DNA of 64,000 nucleotides from positions 186,001 to 250,000 of the forward strand of contig JAHRYS010000001.1 of the NCBI GenBank assembly GCA_020621985.1, written 5' to 3'. The notes beneath the pieces were generated by a model that searched no databases, had not been told where the DNA came from, and saw only the letters and a program-made list of their open reading frames with translations. The stretch comes from Candidatus Ferrigenium altingense (GTDB taxonomy: Bacteria; Pseudomonadota; Gammaproteobacteria; Burkholderiales; Gallionellaceae). Positions 8,180 through 17,308 of this stretch are shown here, one piece after another. The stretch's first letter is position 1. Each line of letters starts with the position of its first letter. Both the position numbers and the translations under genes were made by a program.

Positions 8180-10264
8180 ATGAACCTGCTGCTATTGCAA
8201 AACTTTATCAAGCGCGCCGGACTGGCCGGTATGGCCGGCCCGGTGCTGATCGTGATGATTCTGGCGATGATGGTGCTGCCGTTGCCGCCGTTGCTGCTGG
8301 ATATTTTGTTCACTTTCAATATCGCGATTTCCATCATGGTGTTGCTGGTCAGCATGAACACCAACAAGGCGCTGGATTTTGCGATATTCCCTACCGTGCT
8401 GCTGATTACCACGTTGTTGCGCCTGTCGCTGAATGTGGCTTCCACGCGGATCGTGCTGATGGAAGGCCACACCGGGCCGGATGCGGCGGGCAAGGTGATC
8501 GAGTCGTTCGGCCATTTTCTGGTAGGCGGCAACTATGCCGTCGGCCTGGTGGTGTTTGCGATCCTGGTGATTATCAACTTCGTGGTGATCACCAAAGGCG
8601 CCGGGCGTATCGCCGAAGTGGGCGCGCGTTTTACCCTGGATGCGATGCCCGGCAAGCAAATGGCGATCGATGCCGATTTGAATGCGGGGCTGATCGGCGA
8701 AGACGTGGCGCGCAAGCGCCGTGCCGAGGTTGCGCAGGAAGCCGACTTCTACGGCGCGATGGACGGCGCCAGCAAATTCGTGCGCGGCGATGCGGTCGCG
8801 GGCATCATCATTTTGTTCATCAACATCATCGGCGGCCTGATCATCGGTGTGCTGCAGCACGACCTCGATATTGCCACCGCCGCCAAATACTATACCTTGC
8901 TGACTATCGGCGACGGGCTGGTGGCGCAAATTCCGGCGCTGGTGATTTCCACTGCCGCCGGCCTGGTGGTGAGCCGCGTTGCCAGCGACCAAAACATCGG
9001 CCAGCAACTAAGCCAGCAACTGTTCAAGCAGCCGCAGGTCATCATGCTGACCGCCACGATTATCGGCGCAATGGGCCTGATTCCCGGCATGCCGCACTTC
9101 GCCTTTTTGCTGCTGGCCGGCGCGATGGCGTGGCTGGCTTATTACCTGACGCAAAAGAGCGCGCAAGCGGCCGAACAGGAACAGGCTGCCGTTGCGGAGA
9201 CACCGGTTATCGCGGAATCCACAGAAGCGAGATGGGAGGATGTCGAGCAGGTCGACGTGCTGGGGCTGGAGGTGGGCTACCGGCTGATCGCATTGGTGGA
9301 CAAGGCGCAAGATGGTGACTTGTTGCGCCGCATCAAAGGCATCCGCAAAAAATTCACCCAAGATATCGGCTTTTTGCCGCCGGCAGTGCATATTCGCGAC
9401 AATCTGGACTTGCGCCCGAACGGTTACCGCATCACGCTCAAGGGGGTGGAGGTCGGCAGCGGCGAGGCCTATCCGAATATGTTGCTGGCGATCAATCCGG
9501 GCAGCGTGACGGGTGAGTTGGCCGGCATGCAGACGCGCGACCCGGCCTTCGGTCTGCCCGCAGTCTGGATTGACAGCGTGTTGCGCGACCAGGCGCAGGT
9601 CATGGGTTACACCGTGGTTGATCCGGGCACGGTCGTGGCGACCCATCTGAGCCACCTGCTTAGCACGCGTTCCGCAGAGCTGCTCGGGCGGCAAGAGGTG
9701 CAGCAATTGCTCGATCATATCGGCAAAGTTTCGCCCAAGCTGGTTGAAGACCTGGTGCCCAAGACATTGCCGCTGGGCGTGGTGCAGAAGGTGCTGCAAA
9801 ACCTGCTGGAAGAAGGCATGCACATCCGCGATATGCGCACCATCGTGGAAACGCTGGCAGAAAATGCGCCGCGTACCCAGGATGCCTACCAGCTCACAGC
9901 GCTGGTGCGTGTCGCGCTCGGCCCGGCCATTGTGCAGCAGTTCTACCCGTCTGCGCAGGAGTTGCAGGTGATCGGTATGGACAAGGAACTGGAATACCTG
10001 CTGATCCAGGCGATGCAATCCAGCCAGAACGGTATCGGCATCGAGCCGGGGTTGGCCGACACCGTGCTGCGCGAAACCCGCGTCGCGGCCGAGACGCAGG
10101 AACAGATGGGCTTGCCGGCAGTGATGCTGGTGCCGGCGCAGTTGCGCGATTTGCTGGCGCGCTTCCTGAAGCGCGCAGTGCCGAATATCAGAGTGATTTC
10201 GCATGATGAAGTACCGGACTTCAAAACTATCCGGGTGACTGCAATGGTAGGAGGTAGAGCATGA
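8180..10264 (+). CDS. flhA: Flagellar type III export apparatus protein FlhA
   Basis: FlhA forms the nonameric export gate ring that receives substrate-chaperone complexes. The 694-residue protein has about eight transmembrane helices in the first 330 residues and the conserved FHIPEP-family cytoplasmic loop (IAEVGARFTLDAMPGKQMAID, in the 150-175 region). The large C-terminal cytoplasmic domain follows from about residue 350. The length matches the family. Its stop codon overlaps the flhF start in an ATGA, which suggests translational coupling. Confidence 0.98.
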   Translation: MNLLLLQNFIKRAGLAGMAGPVLIVMILAMMVLPLPPLLLDILFTFNIAISIMVLLVSMNTNKALDFAIFPTVLLITTLLRLSLNVASTRIVLMEGHTGPDAAGKVIESFGHFLVGGNYAVGLVVFAILVIINFVVITKGAGRIAEVGARFTLDAMPGKQMAIDADLNAGLIGEDVARKRRAEVAQEADFYGAMDGASKFVRGDAVAGIIILFINIIGGLIIGVLQHDLDIATAAKYYTLLTIGDGLVAQIPALVISTAAGLVVSRVASDQNIGQQLSQQLFKQPQVIMLTATIIGAMGLIPGMPHFAFLLLAGAMAWLAYYLTQKSAQAAEQEQAAVAETPVIAESTEARWEDVEQVDVLGLEVGYRLIALVDKAQDGDLLRRIKGIRKKFTQDIGFLPPAVHIRDNLDLRPNGYRITLKGVEVGSGEAYPNMLLAINPGSVTGELAGMQTRDPAFGLPAVWIDSVLRDQAQVMGYTVVDPGTVVATHLSHLLSTRSAELLGRQEVQQLLDHIGKVSPKLVEDLVPKTLPLGVVQKVLQNLLEEGMHIRDMRTIVETLAENAPRTQDAYQLTALVRVALGPAIVQQFYPSAQELQVIGMDKELEYLLIQAMQSSQNGIGIEPGLADTVLRETRVAAETQEQMGLPAVMLVPAQLRDLLARFLKRAVPNIRVISHDEVPDFKTIRVTAMVGGRA

Positions 10265-11709
10265 GCATCAGAAAATTCATCGCCCCGACAACACGCCAGG
10301 CAATGAAGGAGATTCGCGACGAGCTTGGCCCCGACGCGATGATCCTGTCGAACCGGCAGACTGAGCGGGGTGTAGAGATCGTTGCCATCGCGAATGGCGA
10401 CTTCGCCCATCTGACTACCGGCGCCGCCGCGCAAAAAACCGAGTGGCCTGAGATAACGGCGGACGAATGGACAAAGTCAGTCGAGGAAGATCATTTTGTG
10501 CAACCGGTCAGGCCATTGGCTCAAGCCGGGCCATCAATTCAGCCCAGGCAGCCGCTCCAGTTCCAGCACAAGGCTGCCGAACCAGCCGGATCGTCGCAGC
10601 ATTCCGGGCCGTTGCACCTGTCCGGCGCTTTGCGGCACCCAGGGAAGTTGCCGCAGCCTGAGCACGCGCCGCAAGCCAGAACTGCGCCGCAGGCTAACTC
10701 CATCCGGCCGGCCGAGGCGCAGCCTGGGCCGGCCATGTCCAAAAAAGAGAATTCAGCGCAAGAAAATTCAGGGCAAGAAAATATTCTCAGTGAGATCAAG
10801 TCAATGAGCGCCATGCTGCAGCAGCAGTTTGCGGCGCTGTACTGGAACGATGTGCAACTGCGCGATCCGCAGCGTGCCGGCCTGTTGCGCAAAATGCTCA
10901 ATGCCGGATTCAGCACGTTACTGGCGCGCCAGTTGCTGGACAAGATGCCCGCCGGGGAAGTGCAGGGCGAGTCATGGATAAAACAGGTATTCAAGCGCAA
11001 TTTGCAGGTGGCGGGCAAGGCGGACGACATTATCGCCAAGGGCGGGGTGTACGCGCTGATCGGGCCGACCGGCGTGGGAAAAACCACCACCACAGCCAAG
11101 CTGGCGGCGCGTGCGGTGGTGCGTTACGGCGCGGACAAGGTGGCGTTGCTGACGACCGACAGTTACCGGATTGCCGCTTACGAACAGCTCAAGATTTATG
11201 GAAAGATACTCGGCGTGGCGGTGCATGCGGTGAAGGACACCGATGATTTGCGCCTGACGCTTTCCGCATTGCGCCACAAGCATCTGGTGCTGATCGATAC
11301 GGTGGGGATGGGGCAGCGCGATGAGCGCGTCGGCGACCAGAACGAGATGTTCGATGCGACCGGCGTGCAGTGCTTGCTGTTGCTGAACGCCACCAGCGGC
11401 GGCGATACGCTGGAAGATGTGGTGCGCATGTATCGCAGCAATAAAGTGGTCGGTTGCATTCCCACCAAGCTGGACGAGGCGGTCAATCTCGGCACGGTAC
11501 TGGATGTGGCGGTGCGCCATCGCCTGGTGATGCACTACATGGCCAACGGCCAGCGTGTGCCGGAAGATTTGCACCCGATCAATCTCGACTATATGTTGCA
11601 CCGCGCGCTCAAACCGGCGGAGGAAAAAACCCCGTTTACTCTGCGCGAACTGGATTTCCCGGTATTGATGGCGAATGCGCCGGGCAAGGAGATGTCCTGT
11701 GCGCTCTGA
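10261..11709 (+). CDS. flhF: Flagellar biosynthesis GTPase FlhF
   Basis: FlhF is an SRP-family GTPase that sets the polar site and number of flagella. The N-terminal B domain (ISKFIAP-like start, RDELGPDAMILSN) is followed by a long, poorly conserved Gln/Pro-rich linker (about 65-175). The helical N region and the G domain come next, with P-loop GPTGVGKTTTTAKLA (about residue 265), the TTDSYRIAAYEQL switch, IDTVGMGQRD and PTKLDEA. The C-terminus extends about 30 residues beyond the G domain. It overlaps flhA at its start and flhG at its end, so the three are probably co-translated. Confidence 0.97.
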   Translation: MSIRKFIAPTTRQAMKEIRDELGPDAMILSNRQTERGVEIVAIANGDFAHLTTGAAAQKTEWPEITADEWTKSVEEDHFVQPVRPLAQAGPSIQPRQPLQFQHKAAEPAGSSQHSGPLHLSGALRHPGKLPQPEHAPQARTAPQANSIRPAEAQPGPAMSKKENSAQENSGQENILSEIKSMSAMLQQQFAALYWNDVQLRDPQRAGLLRKMLNAGFSTLLARQLLDKMPAGEVQGESWIKQVFKRNLQVAGKADDIIAKGGVYALIGPTGVGKTTTTAKLAARAVVRYGADKVALLTTDSYRIAAYEQLKIYGKILGVAVHAVKDTDDLRLTLSALRHKHLVLIDTVGMGQRDERVGDQNEMFDATGVQCLLLLNATSGGDTLEDVVRMYRSNKVVGCIPTKLDEAVNLGTVLDVAVRHRLVMHYMANGQRVPEDLHPINLDYMLHRALKPAEEKTPFTLRELDFPVLMANAPGKEMSCAL

Positions 11710-12637
11710 CGGCGGGGCGGATCAGGCAGAAGGCCTGCGGCGCCTGCTGGTACTCAACCAGACGCAGGTGATCACCGTGGTGGCCGGCAAAGCCGGGGTG
11801 GGACGCACCAGCGCGACCATCAATCTTGCGGCGGCATTGGCACGCTCCGGCAAGGACGTGCTGGTGCTGGATGAAAATCATGGGCCGAATAATTTGCTGG
11901 ATCGCATCGGGTTGTCCGCCAAGCATGATTTGCTGGATGTCGCGCAGGGAAAATACGGGCTTTGCGAGGCGATCAACACCACCAACGGATTTGGCATATT
12001 GTCGACCGCGCGCGCCATGCAGGCATTGGCGAAACTGGATCAGGCCGCGCAACAGCGGCTGGAAAATGCGCTGACTGAGGCCAGCGACGGTGCGGATGTG
12101 GTGCTGGTGGATGCCGCGTTGTCTGCGCTGGGCCAAGCCGAAGGACTGGCCGGAAAATCTGCGGCAGTATTGCCGAGCCTGGCAAGCGGAGCTGCGTTGC
12201 TGGTGCTGGTTGATGCTACTCCCAGCGGCATTACCGAGAGCTATGCCTTGATTAAGCGGCTGGCGCTGAAGAATGCGCGCCAACAGTTCGGGATTGCGGT
12301 AAACAGGGCGGGCAATGAGAAGGCAGCGATGACGGTGTTTGAAAACATGGCCAAGGTCGCCCGGCGCAACCTCTCGGTGCGTTTGGAGTATTTGGGCTAT
12401 ATCCCGCCCGACGAAAGACTCAAATGTGCGATGCAGTTGGGGAAATCGGTGGTCGAAGCCTTTCCAGACGCTGCTTCGGCGAAATCCTATCTGGAACTGT
12501 CGCAAAAATTGCTGTATTTGCCAATGCAGCGGGATGAAGCGAAGGGCGGTATATCCGCTATCATACAAAACCTGATGAGGCAGGTGTCACAACCGGCCGT
12601 CCTGACACGGTATTGCGAAGCATCCGGCGCGGGGTGA
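11699..12637 (+). CDS. flhG: MinD-like ATPase FlhG (FleN)
   Basis: FlhG is a MinD/ParA-type ATPase that limits flagellar number by stimulating FlhF GTPase activity. A deviant Walker A, VVAGKAGVGRTSATINLA, starts about residue 25; the usual KGGVGKT is here KAGVGRT, which retains the catalytic lysine. LVLDENHGPNNLL and VLVDAALSALG give the switch and Walker B regions. The GTG at 11699 is preferred because AAGGAG lies eight bases upstream. It overlaps flhF by 11 bases. An upstream in-frame ATG at 11675 lacks a comparable ribosome site. The position between flhF and fliA is typical. Confidence 0.94.
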   Translation: MRSDGGADQAEGLRRLLVLNQTQVITVVAGKAGVGRTSATINLAAALARSGKDVLVLDENHGPNNLLDRIGLSAKHDLLDVAQGKYGLCEAINTTNGFGILSTARAMQALAKLDQAAQQRLENALTEASDGADVVLVDAALSALGQAEGLAGKSAAVLPSLASGAALLVLVDATPSGITESYALIKRLALKNARQQFGIAVNRAGNEKAAMTVFENMAKVARRNLSVRLEYLGYIPPDERLKCAMQLGKSVVEAFPDAASAKSYLELSQKLLYLPMQRDEAKGGISAIIQNLMRQVSQPAVLTRYCEASGAG

Positions 12638-12731
12638 GCGGCAGCGATTACTCCCGCACTAGAGGGCTGCGCCCCGCCGTGTTGCTACATCAACACAGCA
12701 TGGAAATTGCGCACGTTGTAAACTGACGAAC

Positions 12732-13442
12732 ATGTACACGGCCACCGGATTAAACGACAAGGAGCAATGCCTGCGGGAACATTCCCATCTGGTGAAACGG
12801 CTTGCGCATCAGATGATGTCCAGGCTGCCTTCCAGCGTGCAGGTTGACGACATTATCCAGGCCGGCATGATGGGTTTGCTGGATGCGGCAAGCCGCTACG
12901 ACGAATTTCACGGCGCGCAGTTTGAGACTTATGCGACGCAACGCATTCGCGGCGCGATGCTGGACGAGCTGCGTGAAGCGGATTGGCTGCCGCGCAGCCT
13001 GCGCCGCGATATGCGGCGCATCGAAGTGTCCGTCAGCCGCATGCAGCAGAAACTGGGCAGGCCGCCTAGTGAAACTGAAATCGCCGCAGATATGGAAGTG
13101 CCCCTCGCCGAATACCAGCAGATGCTGCAGGTATCGCGCGGTGCGCAGTTGGTATATTACGAAGATTTTCATAGTGAGGACGAGGAAGATTTTTTCGAGC
13201 GCTTCGATCTCGGCGATGATGCCAGCCCGCTGGATTTGCTTGAGGACGAGCGTTTCAAGGCCGAGTTGGTGCGTGCGATCGAAAATTTGCCGGAGCGCGA
13301 GCGCATGTTGATGGGCATGCTTTACGAGCAAGAGATGAACCTGCGCGAAATCGGCGAGGTGCTGGGCGTGGGCGAATCGCGCGTTTCGCAGTTGCATAGC
13401 CAGGCGGTTGCGCGGTTGCGCAGCTCGATGAAAGGCTATTGA
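12732..13442 (+). CDS. fliA: RNA polymerase sigma-28 factor FliA
   Basis: FliA directs transcription of late flagellar genes and is held by FlgM until the hook is complete. The 236-residue protein has region 2 (VKRLAHQMMSRLP, DDIIQAGMMGLLDAASRYD, TYATQRIRGAMLDELR), region 3 (about 80-130) and region 4 (LPERERMLMGMLYEQ, LREIGEVLGVGESRVSQL helix-turn-helix). The C-terminal residues RLRSSM are typical. Two promoters in this window, before flgM and before flgK, match the sigma-28 consensus and are its likely targets. Its stop overlaps the motC start (TGATG). Confidence 0.98.
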   Translation: MYTATGLNDKEQCLREHSHLVKRLAHQMMSRLPSSVQVDDIIQAGMMGLLDAASRYDEFHGAQFETYATQRIRGAMLDELREADWLPRSLRRDMRRIEVSVSRMQQKLGRPPSETEIAADMEVPLAEYQQMLQVSRGAQLVYYEDFHSEDEEDFFERFDLGDDASPLDLLEDERFKAELVRAIENLPERERMLMGMLYEQEMNLREIGEVLGVGESRVSQLHSQAVARLRSSMKGY

Positions 13443-14182
13443 TGGACAGGCTTACGCTGCTGGGACTGGTGGTTGGCCTGACCGGTATCATGGCCGGGCA
13501 GATACTGGAAGGTGGCGATCTTTCCATTCTGTTTCAGGGCGCGGCTTTTCTGATTGTGTTCGGCGGCACGCTCGGGGCGGTGATGGTGCAATGCCCGACC
13601 AAAGTGTTTTTTATGGCGATCAAAATGAGCCGCTGGGCGTTCGTTACGCCGAGGTTGCACAGCCGGGACATGGCCAGGCAATTGATGGAATGGAGCGTGC
13701 TGGCACGCAAGGAAGGTATATTGGCATTGGAAGCGCGCACTTCTGATATTGACGACCCTTTCTTGAAAAAAGGGCTGCAACTCCTGGTGGATGGCAACAG
13801 CGCCGAAAAGATCCGTGAGGTGCTGGATGTGGATACTCATTCCTGGGAGCAGTTGCGCTGGCAATCTGCGCGGGTTTGGGAAGCGGCTGCCGGGTATTCT
13901 CCTACCATCGGCATCATCGGCGCGGTATTGGGCTTGATGCACGTCATGCAGAATCTCGGCGAACCGAGCAAATTAGGTGGCGGCATTGCCGTGGCATTTG
14001 TCGCGACGATTTATGGTGTGGCCTTTGCCAACCTGTTGTTTCTGCCGGTTGCGAACAAGCTGAAATCCATCATCATGCAGCAGACGCACATGCGCGAAAT
14101 GGTCGTGGATGGATTGGTGGGTATTGCCAATGGGGATAATCCGCGACTGATTGAAATCAAGCTGCAAAGCTACATCGATTAG
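13442..14182 (+). CDS. motC: Flagellar motor stator protein, MotA/MotC family
   Basis: This is the proton- or ion-conducting stator subunit, partner of the following OmpA-family protein. The 246 residues carry four hydrophobic helices: two at the start (LGLVVGLTGIMAGQI and FLIVFGGTLGAVMV) and two near residues 145-200 (PTIGIIGAVLGLMHVMQNL and AVAFVATIYGVAFANLLFLP). The loop between them holds RKEGILALE, typical of the family. The name motC rather than motA follows the neighbourhood, as this pair sits directly after fliA as in pseudomonads. Ion specificity is not decidable here. The ATG at 13442 overlaps the fliA stop. Confidence 0.93.
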   Translation: MDRLTLLGLVVGLTGIMAGQILEGGDLSILFQGAAFLIVFGGTLGAVMVQCPTKVFFMAIKMSRWAFVTPRLHSRDMARQLMEWSVLARKEGILALEARTSDIDDPFLKKGLQLLVDGNSAEKIREVLDVDTHSWEQLRWQSARVWEAAAGYSPTIGIIGAVLGLMHVMQNLGEPSKLGGGIAVAFVATIYGVAFANLLFLPVANKLKSIIMQQTHMREMVVDGLVGIANGDNPRLIEIKLQSYID

Positions 14183-14193
14183 GGCTTATTCGA

Positions 14194-14955
14194 ATGGCAC
14201 GCCGGGCAAAACGCATCGAGCATGACAATCATGACCGATGGTTGGTTTCCTATGCCGACTTCATCACCCTGTTGTTTGCCTTCTTCGTGGTGATGTATTC
14301 CATTTCATCGGTGAACGAGGAAAAGTACAAAACCTTCGGTAATTCGTTAAGCACCGCCTTTGCCAAGCAGCCTGTTAGCGCTTCGACCGGTGTCGTGGCC
14401 AACCAGCAGGATCAGACGCTCAAGGCGTTGGTGGATATGCGTACCGTGCGCCTGGGCGAGCAGCAGCGCAAAGTACAGGAGCGCATGAAAAATCTGACCA
14501 GCGGATTGAGCCAAGTGATGGCTCCGCTGATTAAGCAACGCACGGTCAATATCAATCAAACCAAGCGCGGAGTGGTTATCGATATCAGTGCGAGTACATT
14601 GTTCAGAACAGGCGAAGCAACATTGCAACCGGGTATGTCGGATGTGTTGCGCCAAGTGGCTACTGTGTTGGGCAAGGAAGAGCTGCCAATCGAGGTGGAA
14701 GGGCATTCCGACGATATACCCATTGCGACCGCGCAATTTCCTTCCAATTGGGAGTTGTCTTCCGCGCGTGCCAGCAGCGTGGTCAGAATGCTGATCGATA
14801 ACGGAGTGCCGGCAAAGCGCTTGGCTGTAGTAGGTTTGGCCTCGAATCAACCGCTGGTGCCCAATGACAGTTCGGAAAACCGTGCCAGGAATCGGCGTGT
14901 AACCATTACGATAATGTCACCCAACGTGGAGAGGGGGGTGGGCATCGAGGAGTAG
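14194..14955 (+). CDS. motD: Flagellar motor stator protein, MotB/MotD family
   Basis: This is the peptidoglycan-anchoring stator subunit. The N-terminal cytoplasmic stretch (HDRWLVSYADF) leads into a single membrane helix (about 20-42, YADFITLLFAFFVVMYSISS). That helix contains the essential aspartate for ion flow. After a linker, an OmpA/MotB domain (about 125-245) has EVEGHSDDIPI, NWELSSARASSVVRML and NRARNRRVTITI, which bind peptidoglycan. It lies 11 bases after motC. It is the last gene of the plus-strand run and converges on flgN. Confidence 0.95.
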   Translation: MARRAKRIEHDNHDRWLVSYADFITLLFAFFVVMYSISSVNEEKYKTFGNSLSTAFAKQPVSASTGVVANQQDQTLKALVDMRTVRLGEQQRKVQERMKNLTSGLSQVMAPLIKQRTVNINQTKRGVVIDISASTLFRTGEATLQPGMSDVLRQVATVLGKEELPIEVEGHSDDIPIATAQFPSNWELSSARASSVVRMLIDNGVPAKRLAVVGLASNQPLVPNDSSENRARNRRVTITIMSPNVERGVGIEE

Positions 14956-15010
14956 GGGGGATTCGTGCGGGATTCGTATGCGTGCTGCACAACGGCGAGA
15001 CGTCTTCTGT

Positions 15011-15487
15011 TTAGCCGCTTCCCAGCGATCTGCCGCTCCCCGGCGAAAAACTGGTCTGACCATCGGGGCCGTAAAGATTCGCTTTGTTCACAGCATTGCT
15101 TAAAACAGTGAGCAACTGCTGGTTGCGGCGCAGCTTCATCTGGATCAACTCGCCATTGGTTTGATTGAACCGTTGGGCGCGTTCTGCCAAAGCAAGGATT
15201 TCCAGCCAGATGGTTAAAGCCTGCGGGCTGTGCGTTCCCAGCCAGGCACGGATTGCATCGGCGCCAAGTTGCGGGAGGTTTTTACGCAATAAAGCGCGGC
15301 GCGTTTCGGCAAGCTCGTTAAGATTTAGTGCGTCAGTCGATTTCTGTTCGGACAGCTCAAGCAACTGGTCGGTAAGGTTTTCCACCAGCATTCCTTGTTC
15401 GCGTTCCAGCAGGGCTATGAAATTCAGCAAAGCCGCGCGTTCGGCGGTTAAAACGGAAAGTAATTGCGGGCTGGAAGATTGCTTCAA
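15011..15487 (-). CDS. flgN: Flagellar export chaperone FlgN
   Basis: This 158-residue all-helical protein has a FlgN-type coiled coil. Its core pattern is LLEREQGMLVENLTDQLLELSEQKS with a later LIQMKLRRNQQLLTVLSNA. FlgN is the chaperone for the hook-junction proteins FlgK and FlgL, both encoded at 25005-28139. It follows flgM by three bases on the minus strand, the usual flgM-flgN pair, and shares the sigma-28 promoter upstream of flgM. The C-terminal tail (GPDGQTSFSPGSGRSLG) ends in a Ser/Gly-rich segment. Confidence 0.9.
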   Translation of the reverse strand: MKQSSSPQLLSVLTAERAALLNFIALLEREQGMLVENLTDQLLELSEQKSTDALNLNELAETRRALLRKNLPQLGADAIRAWLGTHSPQALTIWLEILALAERAQRFNQTNGELIQMKLRRNQQLLTVLSNAVNKANLYGPDGQTSFSPGSGRSLGSG

Positions 15488-15490
15488 GTA

Positions 15491-15805
15491 TTAAGCCCTG
15501 CTGCCAATCAGGTCGCGTACCGTATCAAGCAGACGGCCGGCAACGGCTTCCGGGTTGACCCTGAAACGGCCCTCGCTGATGGCTTGCTTGATTTCCGCAA
15601 CTTTAGCCGCATTCACAACCGGGGTGTTCGCCATGCTGCTTTCCATGCTGTGCAACTGCGTCGCTGCAGAGCCGAGCGAAACGCTGGTGTCGCTGCGCTG
15701 TGCCGCTGCGGGCATCGGGCTGGATCTTCCCTTGGCTGCGGCTTGCGCCACACCTTCCCCTGCCCCGCTGGCGGGTAACGGCTTGCTTGGTTTGTCGATT
15801 TTCAC
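15491..15805 (-). CDS. flgM: Anti-sigma-28 factor FlgM
   Basis: FlgM binds FliA and is exported through the completed hook, releasing late gene expression. The 104-residue protein has a disordered Pro/Ala-rich N-terminal half and the conserved C-terminal FliA-binding helices (VNAAKVAEIKQAISEGRFRV, VAGRLLDTVRDLI, about 63-100). The gene is preceded by a strong sigma-28 promoter, which gives the feedback usual for flgM. It may also be the partner of the STAS protein at 3992-4303, by analogy with HsbA-FlgM in Pseudomonas (inference). Confidence 0.94.
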   Translation of the reverse strand: MKIDKPSKPLPASGAGEGVAQAAAKGRSSPMPAAAQRSDTSVSLGSAATQLHSMESSMANTPVVNAAKVAEIKQAISEGRFRVNPEAVAGRLLDTVRDLIGSRA

Positions 15806-15852
15806 GGTTATCCTTTCGGTCTGACTACGCTTAACTTCCTGCCTCAGCCATT

Positions 15853-15879
15853 ATATCGGTAAAAATCCAAAAAACTTTA
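15853..15879 (-). promoter_or_regulatory. Sigma-28 (FliA) promoter of flgMN
   Basis: On the minus strand the sequence reads TAAAGTTT, an 11-base spacer, then ACCGATAT. The sigma-28 consensus is TAAAGTTT-N11-GCCGATAA, so the -35 element is perfect and the -10 element matches six of eight positions. It lies about 48 bases before the flgM ATG. Confidence 0.85.
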
Positions 15880-15935
15880 GGTCTTGAACGGGTTTTTATA
15901 GTGCAGGCGGATGTTGGGCATAATCCTGAGGCGTG

Positions 15936-16742
15936 CTAAGGCAGGATTTCCACTACGCCACCGACACGTGCAACCCCACTAACTACGCGGCCCGGTCCAA
16001 CTCGAACTTGCACGGTCTGCCCTACACTCGCATTGTTCAAGGCAACCCCTTCGTTGCGTATGCTGAAGCCGTTGCCTTGCACGGCGAGTTGCACGATTTG
16101 CCCCTGCGTTACGCTATAGGGCTGGCGCAGCATGTCTTCGCGCAATACCTGCCCGGCGGCGATGCCGTAGCGCAATACTTTGCCAAGCACTTGTTTGGGG
16201 TCGGTAAACCCTCCTGGCTGGGAAGTTTCTGTCGACTGGCTGGCAAGATCCCGCTCTTGCAGCGTATGCCCCGGCGACAATTGGTGTGCGCTGGTCAATA
16301 AATTCAGGTTGAGCCTGATTTGCACCGGAACAAAAATGCGCCAGCCGTTCGTGCGATCAGAGCGGCCATTGGCTTCTTCCTTGCGAGGAGAGGGGGCGCA
16401 GCGCACGCCAACCGAGGTTTTGCCAATTAACTGGCTGCCGGCGGGCAGAAAGGCTTCAAGTTCGGTGCATTTGGGCAGAATGATACGCCGGTCTATCTCA
16501 TCTATTTGGAAGGTGGTCTTGCCGGGCAGGCCTGCGGTTTGTTGTTGCACGAAGGCTGCAACGGTATCCCTTATTTGCGCGTGGTTTTGCGGGATACCCG
16601 CCGACGTGCCTCCTGCGGGTGCTTCGGAAGAATCGTTACGCAATGGGGGGAGCGCCGACGTATCCCTTGCAGGTGCTGCTCCGGCGGCAACGGATTGCAA
16701 CAAGAGAAAGACAATCAATAAAAGCTTATTCATGGGACGCAT
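15936..16742 (-). CDS. flgA: Flagellar P-ring assembly chaperone FlgA
   Basis: FlgA is a periplasmic chaperone for P-ring (FlgI) assembly. A signal peptide covers about residues 1-23 (NKLLLIVFLLLQSVAAGAAP). The SAF-like and ChapFlgA domains follow, with PVQIRLNLNLLTSA, GQVLREDMLRQPYSVTQGQ and the conserved end GQTVQVRV-GRVVSGVARVGGVVEI. The 268-residue length is slightly above the common 220-240, owing to a low-complexity stretch after the signal peptide. A second in-frame ATG at 16733 would shorten it by three residues. It is transcribed away from flgB, and the 161-base spacer between them is the likely promoter region for both. Confidence 0.94.
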   Translation of the reverse strand: MRPMNKLLLIVFLLLQSVAAGAAPARDTSALPPLRNDSSEAPAGGTSAGIPQNHAQIRDTVAAFVQQQTAGLPGKTTFQIDEIDRRIILPKCTELEAFLPAGSQLIGKTSVGVRCAPSPRKEEANGRSDRTNGWRIFVPVQIRLNLNLLTSAHQLSPGHTLQERDLASQSTETSQPGGFTDPKQVLGKVLRYGIAAGQVLREDMLRQPYSVTQGQIVQLAVQGNGFSIRNEGVALNNASVGQTVQVRVGPGRVVSGVARVGGVVEILP

Positions 16743-16903
16743 TGTGCGTGTTGCAGGCTGTTAAGGGAAGTGTCGGAGCGCTGGAATTGGAGGGGGAATT
16801 TACCGCTTATCGGTGGATAGCGGAGGTATGTGCAGGTTTAGCATGCTGTTCATGTAAATGGGTATTCTGGTAGAGCTGCCGTGTTTTAACAGAGGGAAAC
16901 AAG

Positions 16904-17308
16904 ATGGTCAATAAATTGGACGATGCGCTGCGATTTCAGCAAACCGCACTGAGTTTACGCGCCGCGCGCCAGGAGTTGCTGGCTTCCAACATTGCGAACG
17001 CGGATACGCCGAACTACAAGGCAAGGGACATCGATTTTGCCAGTGCGTTGCAGAATGCCTTGGCGGGCACATCCGCCGAGTTGCCGGTTGTGAAAACTTC
17101 GCCCATGCATCTGGAGGGAAAAACGGGCGGATCAATTTTGGGCGCGCCGGTGATGTACCGCAAGCCGGTTCAGCCGAGCGCTGATGGCAATACGGTGGAT
17201 ATGGATGTGGAGCGCGCGCAATTCGCCGATAACGCTTTGCGTTATGAGGCTAGTGTCAGGTTTGTCAGCGAGCAAATGAAGGCTACGCTCACTGCGATAC
17301 AGGGTTAA
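16904..17308 (+). CDS. flgB: Flagellar proximal rod protein FlgB
   Basis: FlgB is a rod subunit in the periplasmic drive shaft next to FliE. The 134-residue protein has the N-terminal rod/hook motif (LLASNIANADTPNYKARDIDF, about 26-46) and the C-terminal heptad motif (FADNALRYEASVRFVSEQM). The length is normal. GAGGGAAAC precedes the ATG. It opens the flgBCDEFGHIJ run. A two-copy 54-base repeat follows its stop codon. Confidence 0.97.
   Translation: MVNKLDDALRFQQTALSLRAARQELLASNIANADTPNYKARDIDFASALQNALAGTSAELPVVKTSPMHLEGKTGGSILGAPVMYRKPVQPSADGNTVDMDVERAQFADNALRYEASVRFVSEQMKATLTAIQG

Noticed and set aside
8131-9318. 395-codon plus-strand frame overlapping flhB and flhA
   Set aside because: The translation is Arg/Ala-rich without any family pattern and lies in an alternative frame of flhA.
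9008-10204. 398-codon minus-strand frame opposite flhA
   Set aside because: His/Arg/Gln-rich shadow of flhA, without start-site support or motifs.
16743-16903. Sigma-54 or sigma-28 promoter between flgA and flgB
   Set aside because: No TGGCAC-N5-TTGC and no TAAA-N15-GCCGATAA with correct spacing was found; the promoter type stays unknown.
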